Below are positions 13,227 to 24,697 of a DNA stretch of 64,000 bases, in pieces. The first letter of the stretch is position 1. Each line of letters starts with the position of its first letter. A program made the translations under genes and the position numbers. The notes under the pieces were generated by a model. It had not been told where the DNA came from and did not search any database. It saw only the letters and a list, made by a program, of their open reading frames with translations. Source of the DNA: Apostichopus japonicus (lineage: Eukaryota > Echinodermata > Holothuroidea > Aspidochirotida > Stichopodidae); assembly GCF_037975245.1 (NCBI RefSeq), contig NC_092563.1:895001-959000 (forward strand). The letters are read 5' to 3'.

Positions 13227-16200
13227 GCGTGTTGGAAATTAAATATCATATCAGATTAACATAGTGGATCATACCTGGAACGTTGGTTAGTATATTTCTT
13301 CCCCCCACCCTTTCATCATTGTGAAGTATTAGGTTGATAATCTAAGCTATGTAAGCTACGTACTGCACATGAAGTCTGAGCATTAATTCTGAGAAGTGGA
13401 GTTCTGAAGGGTCATACCTCGGTTTTACAGAAGCTAGTTGGTTTAATGTCACACTGTGTGGAGCAATTGTGTGATTTCTTTGAGTTGTCTAACAAATAGT
13501 CTATGCAGAATTTCTTGGACAGTTTAGTCTTCTCTTCTTATGTAACTCCAAGGGAACCCTTTTCTATTGACATTAATAATTGCACTATTTTGGGTTTATG
13601 TATGATCCGCAGTATACTTTATCTTATTGGACAACTAAAGTTACCATAAGAGAGCATAACTAGAAAATCATTGATTTTCCTAAAAAAATATTGAAAAAAT
13701 TAAAAATTGAATTATTTTTCAAATGGGACATATATTAGACAGTCATATGATATCTCAAAACTACAATGATGAATGATATGAAAATGGGCTTATTGTATGC
13801 ATAAACTGACTTTGGGACTTAAAAAACATTCTTATCATCTTGTTCACTCTTTATCCCTGACAGAAAGAATCTGCAGCTACCATTCTGGACTTGATTAAAA
13901 CTACAAACAAATCACTATGGTCGCAAGATATCAGTATGTACAGGTAAGGATATGAATTTTGAAACATTTTCAGTATAAACAGTGTTATTGATAACACTCG
14001 TAGGATTAAGAGGGAAGCATAAGTGACAATGGGTCCACTACACCCCCCTCCCCCCTCCCCTACCACAACCCTTCTCCCCTGTTTGCTCTGATCCCATTAT
14101 AAGTTAATGGTCAGCATGATGGAGTATTATAGTGCCTCTCCCGATTGCATAGGCTGTGGTTTCAAGAATCATGATGATGAATAGTTTACCTTAAATTTGG
14201 CTAAATTGGTTTGTGAATTTAGTTGTAAAGGCCATTTTTTACTTTTTGAAGTTCTTAATCCGGATGTGGTGGGGGGGGGGGGGGGGTGAGCAGTGGTACT
14301 GGTAGTTAACTGGTGTCAAGTGGTAATCCTAGGTTCCAGGGAAAGTGAAACAATTCACTTCTTATTTTTCTGAAAATATTTCAAATAGGGAGTGTTTGAT
14401 TCAATATTTTGATTGCTCTTACAATTAGGACAGGTTTTGAAATGTGTCCTGGACTCCTGGTGTATTTGCTTGAAGGTTGAATTTTAATTTTAATCTTGAT
14501 ATGTTATAGTGAAGTGAATAAAAAATTGAGTGCTAGTAATGCTGCTTTAACTTTTCCAGTTTTCAAGATATTCACCTTTAAGTCGGTTGTGCTTTTAGTC
14601 TCTGGAATGCTCCTTTAAGGTAAATTGATAATGAGGTCGGCTCATCAGTCCAGGTCTAATGGGGATCTCCATGCAGTCATGCCCTAACTCAACACAGAGC
14701 ACCGCTATATCTGTCATATCTAGTTCACCTGCAGTCTATGAAATCTCAGAGAATTTAATTTGAGGAACTGTGTTGATCATTTGCATATTCCCGCATTCAC
14801 AAATAGTGGGATATATTTAAGCTAATATACAGTTGTACTCATCACGATTAGAACAGTTTAGCAATGAAATGTACTGGTCCACTGTTCGTTTGGCAAGTTA
14901 ACATACATCTGGTCATCAGCCAATCAGTAAGCTTCTTTGACGTTTTCTCAACCACGTCCGCTAAACTGAGTTTTACTCTTTGAGCATGTCAGTAAACATT
15001 GCAACAAAGTCTCCAAAATACCTGCAATCACTAATGGTATAAATTTTGTTCGTATTTATTAAACACGAGCACGTAGATTAAGTTATGCAAAATCTTTGGA
15101 GATCATGTCAACAGTATAGATCACACGCATTAGGACCTAGAGTTCCTTTATAGAGAACTCTATTAGGACCTATATAACAGCGCCCTCAATGGAAATGTTG
15201 AAGTTCCCCATTCTAATAACTCAACCAAAACGTATTCTTTATTTTCATAAAAACAACACAATACCCTGGGATGACATTTTACATCATTTGTACTGGAGAA
15301 ATAGCCTTTTGAGGTCGTAAATATCTTATGTTTTCCCATTAAGTTTGTGTTGCATCTGAGGAACTGACCTTATGGTCTCTGTATAAGACCATATACTCCA
15401 GTCACTTTCAATGGTGAACTGCAGCCATTTTAAGGAACATTTCCCAAAAATTAAAAGGGTTAGATACAACCTGGACTGTTATGTTTCCAACAGCTCTACA
15501 ACATATCAAACTTAATTCTGTGCATAAAATCATCCTTTAATCACTATGGGTTTCTATAAAACTTAACAAAATAAAGAGGGCAGTATACCAGATTGATATC
15601 AGTAGTAATTCCATAGCAACAGCATCGACAAAAGTTAGCTGATTACTCAGCTTGAGCTGAAAAGGAATATAAATCATTCTAGTGATGAATGATTTATGTG
15701 CTGTTTGATCCTATACACTAGAGCAGTGGATATCATTGTGCTTTATATGGGTATATCTTAACGGTTATCCAATAGCTGCTTTCACATCTCCACTCCCATC
15801 GTTGCTTCAGCACATGATAAATCAGCAATTGGCTGAATAAATGTTTAATTCTTAGGGTAGGTTTAAGCAGATGAACTAATGGTTTAGCAGTTGCTATATT
15901 CTCAACCAGATAGAAAAAACATGTTAAAGAAAGAAATAAATAATTTGTCTGAACAGGATTCATATGAGTTTTATTTTTTTAGTGCATGAACAATGGCAGA
16001 AAGTCCAATCAGGCGAGCAATTGGGGGGGGGGGGGGGGCATGGGGAGAGGGTAGAAAGAGGATAGTTGGATGGGAAAGAGGCTCAGAAAAGCCTCTAGGG
16101 CTCTATAAATCTGTCTAAAGCATTAATTTATGACAAAGACCATTTGAAAGGAGGACAAAGGAACAATTTGTTTGTTGTTGGTGTCTTCCCATAATGTTCC

Positions 16201-16711
16201 CAGCCTGTGCAAAGTTAATAGGCAAAATAGAAAAAAATATACCCCTCATTCCCTACCCGCCATCCCTCTTTCCTTTCCCCACTTTTACCACCTGGAGTGC
16301 TTTTAGACAGTATTTTAGTGAGGAGGCAGTTACAGCCCAAAAGTGACGATTTTAGATGAAACATTGACATAATTTTGTCAAATTGGTACACTTATCAAAA
16401 AAGCTGATTTTTTTTTAGCCTTTCAATTCACTTGTATCATATCCACCATAGTTTGAAAAGTTTATGAATATTCCTGGCCTGAAATCTGCACATTTATGTT
16501 ATAAGTTGAATTCTGTAATGACTTTTGTAATGCTGGGTTGTTTTGAATGGAACTGGGGTGTGATCCATGGTTAAACAGTTTTTAAGCTACTCTGGCTGGT
16601 GACTGGTTAGCCCCCCTCCCCCTTCCAGAAAAAAAAACAGGGATCACCACCAGCTACACCACCAGCTAAGGGCTGGATAGCGTAGTTGTAATCAGTGTAA
16701 GTATAAAAACC
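13227..16711. other. Non-coding stretch with poly-G tracts
   Basis: No supported gene. It has two 16-G runs (14271-14286 and 16023-16038), a C-rich tract near 14041-14060 and the foldback at 15131-15172. Probably intergenic or a 5' intron of the zinc-finger gene. Confidence 0.5.
15131..15172. repeat. Foldback palindrome
   Basis: TAGGACCTAGAGTTC at the left pairs with GAACTCTATTAGGACCTA at the right around a short TA-rich loop. The inner AGAGTTC/GAACTCT stem is perfect and the arms are offset by a small bulge. Confidence 0.6.
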
Positions 16712-17202
16712 TTTTGGTGGGTGAACATCATATTTGGTACATGGATACATATTAATGAGTTCATGATCCATTTCCTTCTCAGTGTAGAGGTCAAAGGTTA
16801 TTTGAGGTCAACAGAGTTCAAAGTCTGAAAACTTTCTGATCACAATGACTCAAACAGTGAAGCTTGGGTGAATTTTTTACTTGCTACAGTATGTAGATCC
16901 ACATTGTTGAGTGCAAAATTGCTGACTTTTTCAGCCGACGTGAAAGGTTGTTTGAGGTCAATGGATGTCAAAGTTTGAAATCCTTGTAAAGACAGTAGCT
17001 TAAAAGGAAAGCTTGTGTGAACTTTATACTTGGTATGTTGATCCACCTTAAGGGTGCATGAACCCTATTTTTGTCTGTGTAAATGGAAGGTCATTTGAGG
17101 TCAACAGATGTCAATGATGTGTGAAATCTCTGTAATCACAAGTTATCATCAAGAAGTAAAAACTTGGATGCACTTCACACATAAGTTGTGGAATCACCTT
17201 AT
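16712..17202. repeat. Diverged tandem repeat, about 145-bp unit, about 3 copies
   Basis: Three successive blocks share 'TTTGAGGTCAA' followed by 'GTCAA', a '(A)ATC(T/C)(C/T)TGTAA'-like block, 'CTTGG(G/T)TG'-like text and 'GATCCACC'. The GAGGTCAA boxes occur near 16803, 16954 and 17097. This places the repeat just upstream of the zinc-finger coding exon. Confidence 0.65.
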
Positions 17203-17374
17203 TGTTAAATAAGGGATGAGAACTGTATGTGCAAATTTACATTAAGTGTTCTCATACACTGTAAAATGTGACAAGGACCACTATTGCATACTAACTCTCT
17301 GGATATATTGCTTTCATACACCAAATTAATTGATCTCAAATTATGATGCTCTTTCTTTTCTTCTCAATCCTCAG

Positions 17375-17523
17375 AATCACATGAAAGAGGAGAGAGCAGA
17401 CTAGAGGCCAAGTTCACACAAACCAAAACTGATATATTCTAACCAGACCTTGCACTCAGCTGTGATCGAAATGTGTTTACAAATATCGGAAAGGACATTA
17501 ATGTTTGCGGAGAGAGAGTTGAA
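17375..17523 (+). other. 5' UTR part of the large zinc-finger exon
   Basis: A pyrimidine-rich tract ending TTCTCAATCCTCAG at 17374 is a good splice acceptor. An in-frame TAA at 17440-17442 closes the main frame upstream, so coding starts inside this exon and any earlier exon is non-coding in this frame. The earlier exon was not found. Confidence 0.6.
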
Positions 17524-17539
17524 ATGGCAATGGATCTGA
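17471..17539 (+). promoter_or_regulatory. Overlapping uORF (22 codons)
   Basis: An ATG at 17471 opens a short frame ending in TGA at 17537-17539, in a different frame from the main ORF. It overlaps the main start at 17524, so ribosomes that use it would pass that start. This is the classical layout for translational damping. It is a sequence observation only; use is unproven. Confidence 0.4.
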
Positions 17540-20500
17540 CTGAACAGTTGTCAAGTCATCACAAGCTGAAAAAGACCCTCAAGGTTAAACTCAGAAGTAT
17601 CCAAAAGGAATTAAAACTTGATATAAAAATTGACAAGAGTTTGGTCCATGTACCAGAGGCAGAGGAAAGACTCATTCGTGAAAAGATTAAGAGGCAGAAG
17701 AAGGAGGAAGAAGGCGACATCTGCAAGCGTCAAAAAGGGAATCTGAAAGCATCATATCTCAACAACAGAGACACCGGTACCATTGATCGCCAAGCCATTG
17801 CTGCTACTCTGCTCAACCTAGCAGAGTACGCTCACATCACCCCATTGGTGAAGACACCAAGCATACTGGCTGACGAGAAGCACAAATTCTCATCACCAGA
17901 AACACTTTCTTTACCATCTGATGCAAAGAATAATTGTCAAGACCGGTCCCAGGAAACACAAACCAGTGAAAATTGTGACAAATGCTTTGAAACCCCTGAA
18001 GGAGAGGAAGAGACAGTAAATAGGAGTTCCTGCTTTAAATATTGCCCAATGCACAGTTGTGGGTACTTACCAAATATGGAAAGTGAAGTAAGTGACAATA
18101 AATTAGGGAGACAACAAAACACAAGTTGCAGTGAAACTGTTGATTTGAGCTCTGGAGGTAGAATGGTTCTGACCACCAGTGTTGTGAATAATAACCAACG
18201 GAAACCTGTAGAAGATGCACCAAGTGAGACCACCACAGAAAATGCCACCCAGAGTGCAGTCGGTGTGGACATTTCGTTACGAGTGAGCAAGTGCATTACG
18301 GAAAATTCAGAGTTTAGTAAGCCTCACCTTTCAGATAAGAGTGAGGTAGAAGGGAATAACTCTGTTGAGAATGGTGAGAAAGAAAATAATTCCGAACACA
18401 TGGTTACTGGGGTACCTCTGAAGGAGCTATCTTATTGCCAAGGACTTCCAAACAGTAAGGATGAAGACTTAGGAACTGTGCAAGAGGGAAACCATATAAG
18501 CCCAACGGAAGAGAGTAAAGTGAATCAGTTGCAAGATGCCAGGGGCCAGTCTAATGGTTGCAACCAGGAAGTGCTTAACATGAAAATGACAAATGACAAT
18601 TCTCATGATGATTTTCAGACAAAATGTAATGACTCTTCCCCAGTAGTAGATTTCTCTGAGGAATTACAAGAGGCAAACCCTGCATTGGAGGGGCAGTCTG
18701 AACATAGCTCAATAGGTCAACAGGTGGATGATGAAATAAAAGCCTTGCTGGCAGGAAGCAACCTCAGAAACAGGTCAGATACAGAAGAGTGTGAGGAAGA
18801 AAATGAACAGAAAAAGATGATGGAAATTGAGGTGAAGAAACCTACATCTCTTGGCAGAAAAGAGGATAACTGCTCTCTGGAAACTGCAGACAGAGAGATG
18901 GGACAAAGTGGTCATAGTGCTGCCTTAGAAGTTAAGGAAACTTTGCAAACTGATACCAAAATAGATGTTGGTGCAGTAAATAATGAGCAGAGGCGGATGG
19001 TATCATCCCACGGTAGTGACGGAGAAGTAGATGAAGGAGACGGAAGAGATGGAAACCTTCCACAACCCCAAGAGCCAGAGCCAAATAATGAACAGACCGT
19101 GGTGTTGCCTAATGGGGAGACAGAGGAAAGACAATCAATGGATGGTGACCGTGATGAAGATCAACTTACTTTGAAGGGAGGAATGGAGAATGGAAAAATT
19201 GCGGAAAGTGAAAGTAAAAGTCAAGGTGAGAATAGTACTGGCGGATTTGCGTCACATGAACAGAATTCTGGTATAACGGTTAATGAGAGTAAATCTCAAG
19301 AGAATGACAATTTAATCACATCTGCCAGCCAACCTTACCAAGGTGAAGTCCATTCAGCTGGAGATGATGAGGTGCGTTCAGAAAACTCAGAGGAGCATAA
19401 GGTAGGCAGGAAGGGGCTAAAACAAGAACAATCACAGTCTTTACTGGAGGCTGAGGTTACCTCTGAGTTTGTCCCTACGAGCAACATATCTCATATCATC
19501 AGTGAAGGTCCTTCCAGTGAAGCCAGGTCACAGAGTGTTATTGTCCGTACTGGTAATCCCAGAACTGAATCTGGCTTGGATGCATGTAGTGATCTTAAAG
19601 ATGAAGATCAGCAAGCAGCTAAAGTCAGTCATGACACAAACTGTGAAGAGGTCGCTGCAATCACCGGCAAGAAGGAGAACAATCTGTCAACCGTTGATGA
19701 TCGAGAAGCCTCTAGACAGGATGTCCACGCAGAGATACCTGTAGATCATCCTGAACTATTTCAAGCACTAACACCACCACCCCCATCAGTCGCTTTGAAG
19801 AGTTCCCACAATCTGCAAATGCTTGCGCAGAGAATAGAGAGCAAAGAGAATTTAGATGGCATGAGACCTCCAAATATCCAGATAACCTCAATTCGAACAC
19901 TTGCACCTTTGACCAATACAGTTCAATCTAGGCAATCCTCAGTAGATGGAAATCGACCAATCCGTACAGCTCCCAGTCATTTGTTATTGAATAGGCCACC
20001 TCATCCTGATTCTCTGGTGGATCGTAAAGAACTGATGCAGCATAACGTTATTCTTCAAGGTCCTCCAGTTGCAAGATTGCAAAACCCTGAAGTTTTGATG
20101 AGAACCACCAATGTATCTCCCAGTACAATTGGAGCAAACCATCTTCACCTTGTTGATTTGTCAAAGGAAGGCATCATGCCTCCGGTTCTACCATTGTCTG
20201 ATGAGGAAAGAGAGAGAGTTATGGTTACAATGCACCACACCCTTCCAGAAAATTCTGGTCCAAAGGCTCAGTTTATTCCAGTATTTCAAGATAGTAGAAT
20301 ACCTCATGTCCTTGGACAGACCATTAAGGAGGAAAAAACCGCCTTTGATTATAACCACGAAGAGCAGCAGCAACACTTTCTGGAAATCAAAAGGCATCTT
20401 CTCACCTCAAAGGCTAATGCATCTGCCAAGGAGGTCGGTTCCATGCCAAGAATGGTTCCAGCTCCCATGAATGGGCTCAATACCCGTCCTGTGATCTCAG

Positions 20501-23100
20501 TGGCCCCTGTCACAAAACAGGAGACCCTCTCCGTAGCTGGTACCGAAAAAGGCTCTGAAGATTCCAAACCTCCATCCCCGATAGGCAAATTTAGTGGTGC
20601 TATGATGGAACATGTAAGACACTGGAAGGAACAGAATGAACGAAACAATCAATGTCAAACCTTACCAGCTGTCACTAAGATGCCACCAACTATGGTTCCT
20701 ATTGATGCAAGTGCTCACACTATGGTTTATCCGTCGATGGTGCCATCCCTTCCCGTAGCACCCCTTGTCCCAGTGGATCATCCAACGAACTTCAAGAAAA
20801 GTGAGAAAGTTTTTGAGACACCTTCTGAAATAAACCATGGGCTACTTGAAAACTTGCAAGCCCTTCACAAGATGTACTTTAAGACAATGCAAGGAACTGA
20901 AAAAGTGATATTCCCTAAGATGTCACCCAAGAAACCAGGGCCCCCCATGCCAGGGTCAGTCCCTGAAATGGTCCAAGTTGTAAAACCATTTATGCCCCCA
21001 GCCATTCAACCACAAATGATACCACGGTTTCCACCCGAAAGTCAGATTCCTCCTGAGCTTCTCAGCTACCACATGAATGTTGTGGCTAGAAACAATCCTG
21101 CCACTTCTCCAATATCACCAACTGGAAGGAAAGTATTTCCACCTCAGATGATTCCTACAAGCCTAGTGCCAGAGAGGTATCAGCATAGCTTTGCAGATCT
21201 GGGTGGACGTTTCCCTCGACCACCTTTTCCTATTTCTCATATGGAACAGATTTCAAAGAGCATGGGTGGTAGTGCAGAACTTATAATGGTTCCTCCAAAA
21301 CCGTCCAGCCAATTCCCTCTCTCGCCACATTTACAACTCTCCGGAAAGTCTCAGAGTCTCCCTAGAGAGTTGATGAACCCTGCGATGTTTACAACAGCCG
21401 GACCACAAGGTGTGCCAATGATGCTTCTTCCCCCTGGTACCAAATTCCTGCCAGAGAAAGGTGTTGTTGTCTGCCAAGATGTTGGACCACACCATCCTAA
21501 GGAGCAAGTTTCTCCTACTGCCAAGAGAAAAGCAGAGGATGGTGCTCCCTTAGATCTTTCAACAAGTTCAGCGAAAGTGAGACGGGTCCACAGCAATGAG
21601 GATCTAACCTTGGGGGACCAGCCGATGGACCTAAGCATTAAAAGTGAAAAAGTCAAAGATGTCCCAACTGTAATTACTTCGTCTGTCTCACTTCCAATGT
21701 CCATTTCATATCCTGGATTCTCACAAGCACACCACATGGGTTTAGCTTCCAACAACCAATCACTTTCACCTAACTTCCCGCAGAGGTTTTTAGTTCCTCC
21801 TCAGTTTTTGGGAGGTCACAGTCAAGGAGGACTTCCAAATCTTGGAGCTTTGCTCCCCCAAAGGATGCCCATCCCAGGAATGGGTGGTGGTACGCCTCAC
21901 TTGATTTCATCGTCAGCTAATGCTTCCTTCCAACGGCTTCCTCTCGTCAACTCGCAACATCATCTACCAACTGTTGTGAATAGGATGCATGTTCCAGAAC
22001 ATGTTGAAATGATGAAGCTAGTATCTAGAAACACTAGTCAGCTGATATCACGTAACTTGTTACCAACTGCCAATCATGCAGCAGTCTTACCCAATAACTT
22101 TACAGATCAAATATTGACAGGTCCTCCCACAAACAGTTCACTGCCTACAAAGGCAGAAGGCAACGCAATCCTAGAGTCCAGGCTAGATCTCGGATCAGTG
22201 AAACGGAAAAGAGGACGCCCGAAGGGTAGCACTAACAAAAGGCGCTTGCAACCAGTGATTCATCCTCCTCTTGAAATCATAGAAACAGCTTCCAATCCTG
22301 TGTCAACACCAGTCAGCATTTCATCCGAAATTGCCGAATGTCAGTTTTGCGATTTCAAAGCAGCATCCAGGGGAGATGTCCGGCAGCACGTCAAAGTGGT
22401 CCACTTTGCCAAGTTCCGTAGAGATTCTAGTAAAAGTGTTGGTAGCTGCGACCCTTTGACACCAGAGTACACCTCTTCTATAGAGCAACAACTGCCCATA
22501 TCACCTCCAGGGGACAAAGTTGGAGAATGGACCGCAGTGACCGAAGGTGGGGAATCACATCACTTGGTACGAGAAGCTCAGGTTTGTCCACAAATTAATA
22601 ACGCCAGTCCCGGCGTGGCTTCTGACTCAGAAGATTCGTGTCTGGTGATGGATGTTCCAGCTGGTGACGGTGGACATGAGGGTGAACGAATAACCCCTGG
22701 AGAAGATTCAAGGTCTCCCTCTTCAGAGCCAGTACAGGATGGCGGTGCAAATTTGACCGCCGAGCACAGCAGCGAAAGGGATGTAAATGGGGAAAAACAG
22801 GGAAAGCCGCCTCTGAAAATAACTCTTCGAAGAATTTCCGCTCCACCTGCCTCAGTGGGAGAAAAGACCCCCGGGATGTTCAGTCCGTTGCCTCAAGAAA
22901 AGGCGCCACCAGAGAAAAAGCCCAAATTTATCTGTCAAACTTGTGGGGCCAAATATAACTATGTGAATGGACTACGTGAGCACGAGTCGAGGCACAGAGT
23001 GGACCTACCATTTGAATGTGGGGTGTGTCATCTGAAGTACAAGACACAGGGCATGTTGAGCCGACACCAAGCACAGAAGAACCACCAGGTAGCCTCATAG
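17524..23100 (+). CDS. Large C2H2 zinc-finger / AT-hook protein with CtBP-type motifs
   Basis: A 1858-aa protein in one exon; I do not recognise a one-to-one vertebrate orthologue. The start is the first ATG after the in-frame stop at 17440 (MAMDLTEQ). Residues about 10-70 are a basic, helical-looking Lys/Glu segment. About 70-800 is acidic, Ser/Gln/Asn-rich and disordered-looking; about 830-1530 is rich in Pro, Met and Ser. PLDLS (1342-1346) and PMDLS (1367-1371) fit the PxDLS motif that binds the CtBP corepressor. KRKRGRPKGS (1560-1569) is an AT-hook. Zinc fingers are at C1606/C1609/H1622/H1627, C1804/C1807/H1820/H1824 and C1832/C1835/H1848/H1854. This suggests a nuclear DNA-binding repressor; that role is inferred. 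The stop lies 3 nt before a perfect donor GAG|GTAAGT, so the 3' UTR is probably spliced. A second donor, CAG|GTAGCC at 23089, would replace the last three residues. Confidence 0.9.
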   Translation: MAMDLTEQLSSHHKLKKTLKVKLRSIQKELKLDIKIDKSLVHVPEAEERLIREKIKRQKKEEEGDICKRQKGNLKASYLNNRDTGTIDRQAIAATLLNLAEYAHITPLVKTPSILADEKHKFSSPETLSLPSDAKNNCQDRSQETQTSENCDKCFETPEGEEETVNRSSCFKYCPMHSCGYLPNMESEVSDNKLGRQQNTSCSETVDLSSGGRMVLTTSVVNNNQRKPVEDAPSETTTENATQSAVGVDISLRVSKCITENSEFSKPHLSDKSEVEGNNSVENGEKENNSEHMVTGVPLKELSYCQGLPNSKDEDLGTVQEGNHISPTEESKVNQLQDARGQSNGCNQEVLNMKMTNDNSHDDFQTKCNDSSPVVDFSEELQEANPALEGQSEHSSIGQQVDDEIKALLAGSNLRNRSDTEECEEENEQKKMMEIEVKKPTSLGRKEDNCSLETADREMGQSGHSAALEVKETLQTDTKIDVGAVNNEQRRMVSSHGSDGEVDEGDGRDGNLPQPQEPEPNNEQTVVLPNGETEERQSMDGDRDEDQLTLKGGMENGKIAESESKSQGENSTGGFASHEQNSGITVNESKSQENDNLITSASQPYQGEVHSAGDDEVRSENSEEHKVGRKGLKQEQSQSLLEAEVTSEFVPTSNISHIISEGPSSEARSQSVIVRTGNPRTESGLDACSDLKDEDQQAAKVSHDTNCEEVAAITGKKENNLSTVDDREASRQDVHAEIPVDHPELFQALTPPPPSVALKSSHNLQMLAQRIESKENLDGMRPPNIQITSIRTLAPLTNTVQSRQSSVDGNRPIRTAPSHLLLNRPPHPDSLVDRKELMQHNVILQGPPVARLQNPEVLMRTTNVSPSTIGANHLHLVDLSKEGIMPPVLPLSDEERERVMVTMHHTLPENSGPKAQFIPVFQDSRIPHVLGQTIKEEKTAFDYNHEEQQQHFLEIKRHLLTSKANASAKEVGSMPRMVPAPMNGLNTRPVISVAPVTKQETLSVAGTEKGSEDSKPPSPIGKFSGAMMEHVRHWKEQNERNNQCQTLPAVTKMPPTMVPIDASAHTMVYPSMVPSLPVAPLVPVDHPTNFKKSEKVFETPSEINHGLLENLQALHKMYFKTMQGTEKVIFPKMSPKKPGPPMPGSVPEMVQVVKPFMPPAIQPQMIPRFPPESQIPPELLSYHMNVVARNNPATSPISPTGRKVFPPQMIPTSLVPERYQHSFADLGGRFPRPPFPISHMEQISKSMGGSAELIMVPPKPSSQFPLSPHLQLSGKSQSLPRELMNPAMFTTAGPQGVPMMLLPPGTKFLPEKGVVVCQDVGPHHPKEQVSPTAKRKAEDGAPLDLSTSSAKVRRVHSNEDLTLGDQPMDLSIKSEKVKDVPTVITSSVSLPMSISYPGFSQAHHMGLASNNQSLSPNFPQRFLVPPQFLGGHSQGGLPNLGALLPQRMPIPGMGGGTPHLISSSANASFQRLPLVNSQHHLPTVVNRMHVPEHVEMMKLVSRNTSQLISRNLLPTANHAAVLPNNFTDQILTGPPTNSSLPTKAEGNAILESRLDLGSVKRKRGRPKGSTNKRRLQPVIHPPLEIIETASNPVSTPVSISSEIAECQFCDFKAASRGDVRQHVKVVHFAKFRRDSSKSVGSCDPLTPEYTSSIEQQLPISPPGDKVGEWTAVTEGGESHHLVREAQVCPQINNASPGVASDSEDSCLVMDVPAGDGGHEGERITPGEDSRSPSSEPVQDGGANLTAEHSSERDVNGEKQGKPPLKITLRRISAPPASVGEKTPGMFSPLPQEKAPPEKKPKFICQTCGAKYNYVNGLREHESRHRVDLPFECGVCHLKYKTQGMLSRHQAQKNHQVAS

Positions 23101-24697
23101 GAGGTAAGTCAATGTTATACCAGTCCTTCATATCAATGTTGTGTATGAATCATAAATCATCCATGGTCATGCCAAAGTGTAGTATCAATGCAATAATGTC
23201 ATCAAATTTTGTCCTTTCCATTTTCATTTTCTTGGGTTGGGAGGTGGTGATTAAAAACAGGGAACCTGCTCCAATTAAAGGCAGGAAGACAAACAATCAT
23301 TCGGCCCTCCTCATCGTCTAGAGAAATAAAGAATTGCTTTACTTTTTAATAATAAATCACAAAACTTTCAACTTTGTACCACTCACATGATATAATCATT
23401 GTCCGTTTAAGGAAGTCAGACCCGCATGGCAATGTTTCATTTTCCTCTTGTTTAATACAAAACTGTTGTTATATGCAATAAACAGGTACATTGTACAAAT
23501 ACTTACAGAGAGACAAAACAGGATAGAAATTAGGAGGAAGTTTCTAGTCAGGAAATATCCTGTTATTTTTCAAAACTAATTGGTGTACCTAGTTGGTATT
23601 TTACAAATATTGGTTTGGATTTCCCAAAGCACTTTGAATACATTTCTCTTTAAATTGTAAAAGGTAAAGATACTGACTGCACCAAACTCTTCTGAACATT
23701 CATCAATCAATTGACAATGATATTATATATGCCACCGTAATATCTGTGGTCATGGTTTGTATGTTGGTGAAACAGGCTCCAAATGCCGTTTATGATTTAA
23801 CAATCACAAAAGTTCAATGAGGGACAATTCCCCAGGTTTCCAGTTGCTGTCCATTTTAATCTCCCCAATCACTCTATAAATAACCTCAAATGCACCCTCA
23901 TATCATCTGGCTTCCCATCTACTGGAAAGCGTTAACAAGCTGAATTGAATTAGATCCTAAAGACCAAGTCACATTTGGTAGGTAATAACAAAGACCTTGG
24001 AGTACTCAACCATTGCACCTTCCATAAACCATGTAACCGCTCCTAAGCCCTTTGAATTATGACAATGTTATTGACAGTAATGTCTCTAGTATTTGATTTG
24101 TATTCATTTATACTTATGCTTTTGCTGAGGAAGGTTCTAGGGGAAATGATATTTCAAATAAATTATTTTACATATACACCACCATACATGGCACCTCTAG
24201 AAGACCATGTCGTATAGCACTCATGGGATTTCTTGAGAAGGGTGTTGTGTTTGACACCCTACTCTGTTCTTATCAGGAGAGAACTCTAACAACTTTTCTG
24301 AACAGTATTTAAGACTTATGAATAAGAATAAATTCCAATTGGTGGTCATATTTCTCAGTCCTGATACCTTGACAATCTCAAATTCCCTCCAGGGTCGCAT
24401 TGGTAAAGTTACACACACTGGTGAAGGTAATTGTGACATCCCCCCAAGCCTAATGCAGTATAGCAGCCTAGTGTTTGCAGCTAAAACTCTGATTCCAACA
24501 AAAGCCAGTTATTAGCCATAAAATATTCTTCACCTCCTTTTTATCATCTTTGCAGGTGAAATAATGTGGAATCAAGAAATCTTTTCAGGGCCCCCGTCTG
24601 AAGATTGACAGACCTTGAGACAAAGGCAAACATGTCATCTCTACAATTCTGTAATTCTACAGCTTGACAAAAAAGTACTGTCATCATCATACTGCAG
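23101..24697. other. Probable 3' intron/UTR of the zinc-finger gene
   Basis: It begins with donor GAG|GTAAGT (intron from 23104). If the donor is skipped, an AATAAA at 23325-23330 could end a short transcript. A good acceptor, TTTATCATCTTTGCAG, ends at 24555 and could start a 3' UTR exon. A weaker one, ACTGCAG, ends at 24697. No other gene is seen. Confidence 0.45.
23325..23330 (+). terminator. Possible polyadenylation signal AATAAA
   Basis: AATAAA lies 225 nt after the zinc-finger stop. It would be used only if the donor at 23104 is not spliced. Confidence 0.3.

Noticed and set aside
11584-13264. Three overlapping forward ORFs of 518-552 codons and several reverse ones
   Set aside because: They are produced by the 42-bp minisatellite; peptides are pure unit repeats and all frames are open, so openness is no evidence of coding.
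17937-23131. Many antisense and shifted ORFs over the zinc-finger exon
   Set aside because: They are shadows of the 1858-codon frame, with no domain or conserved motif.
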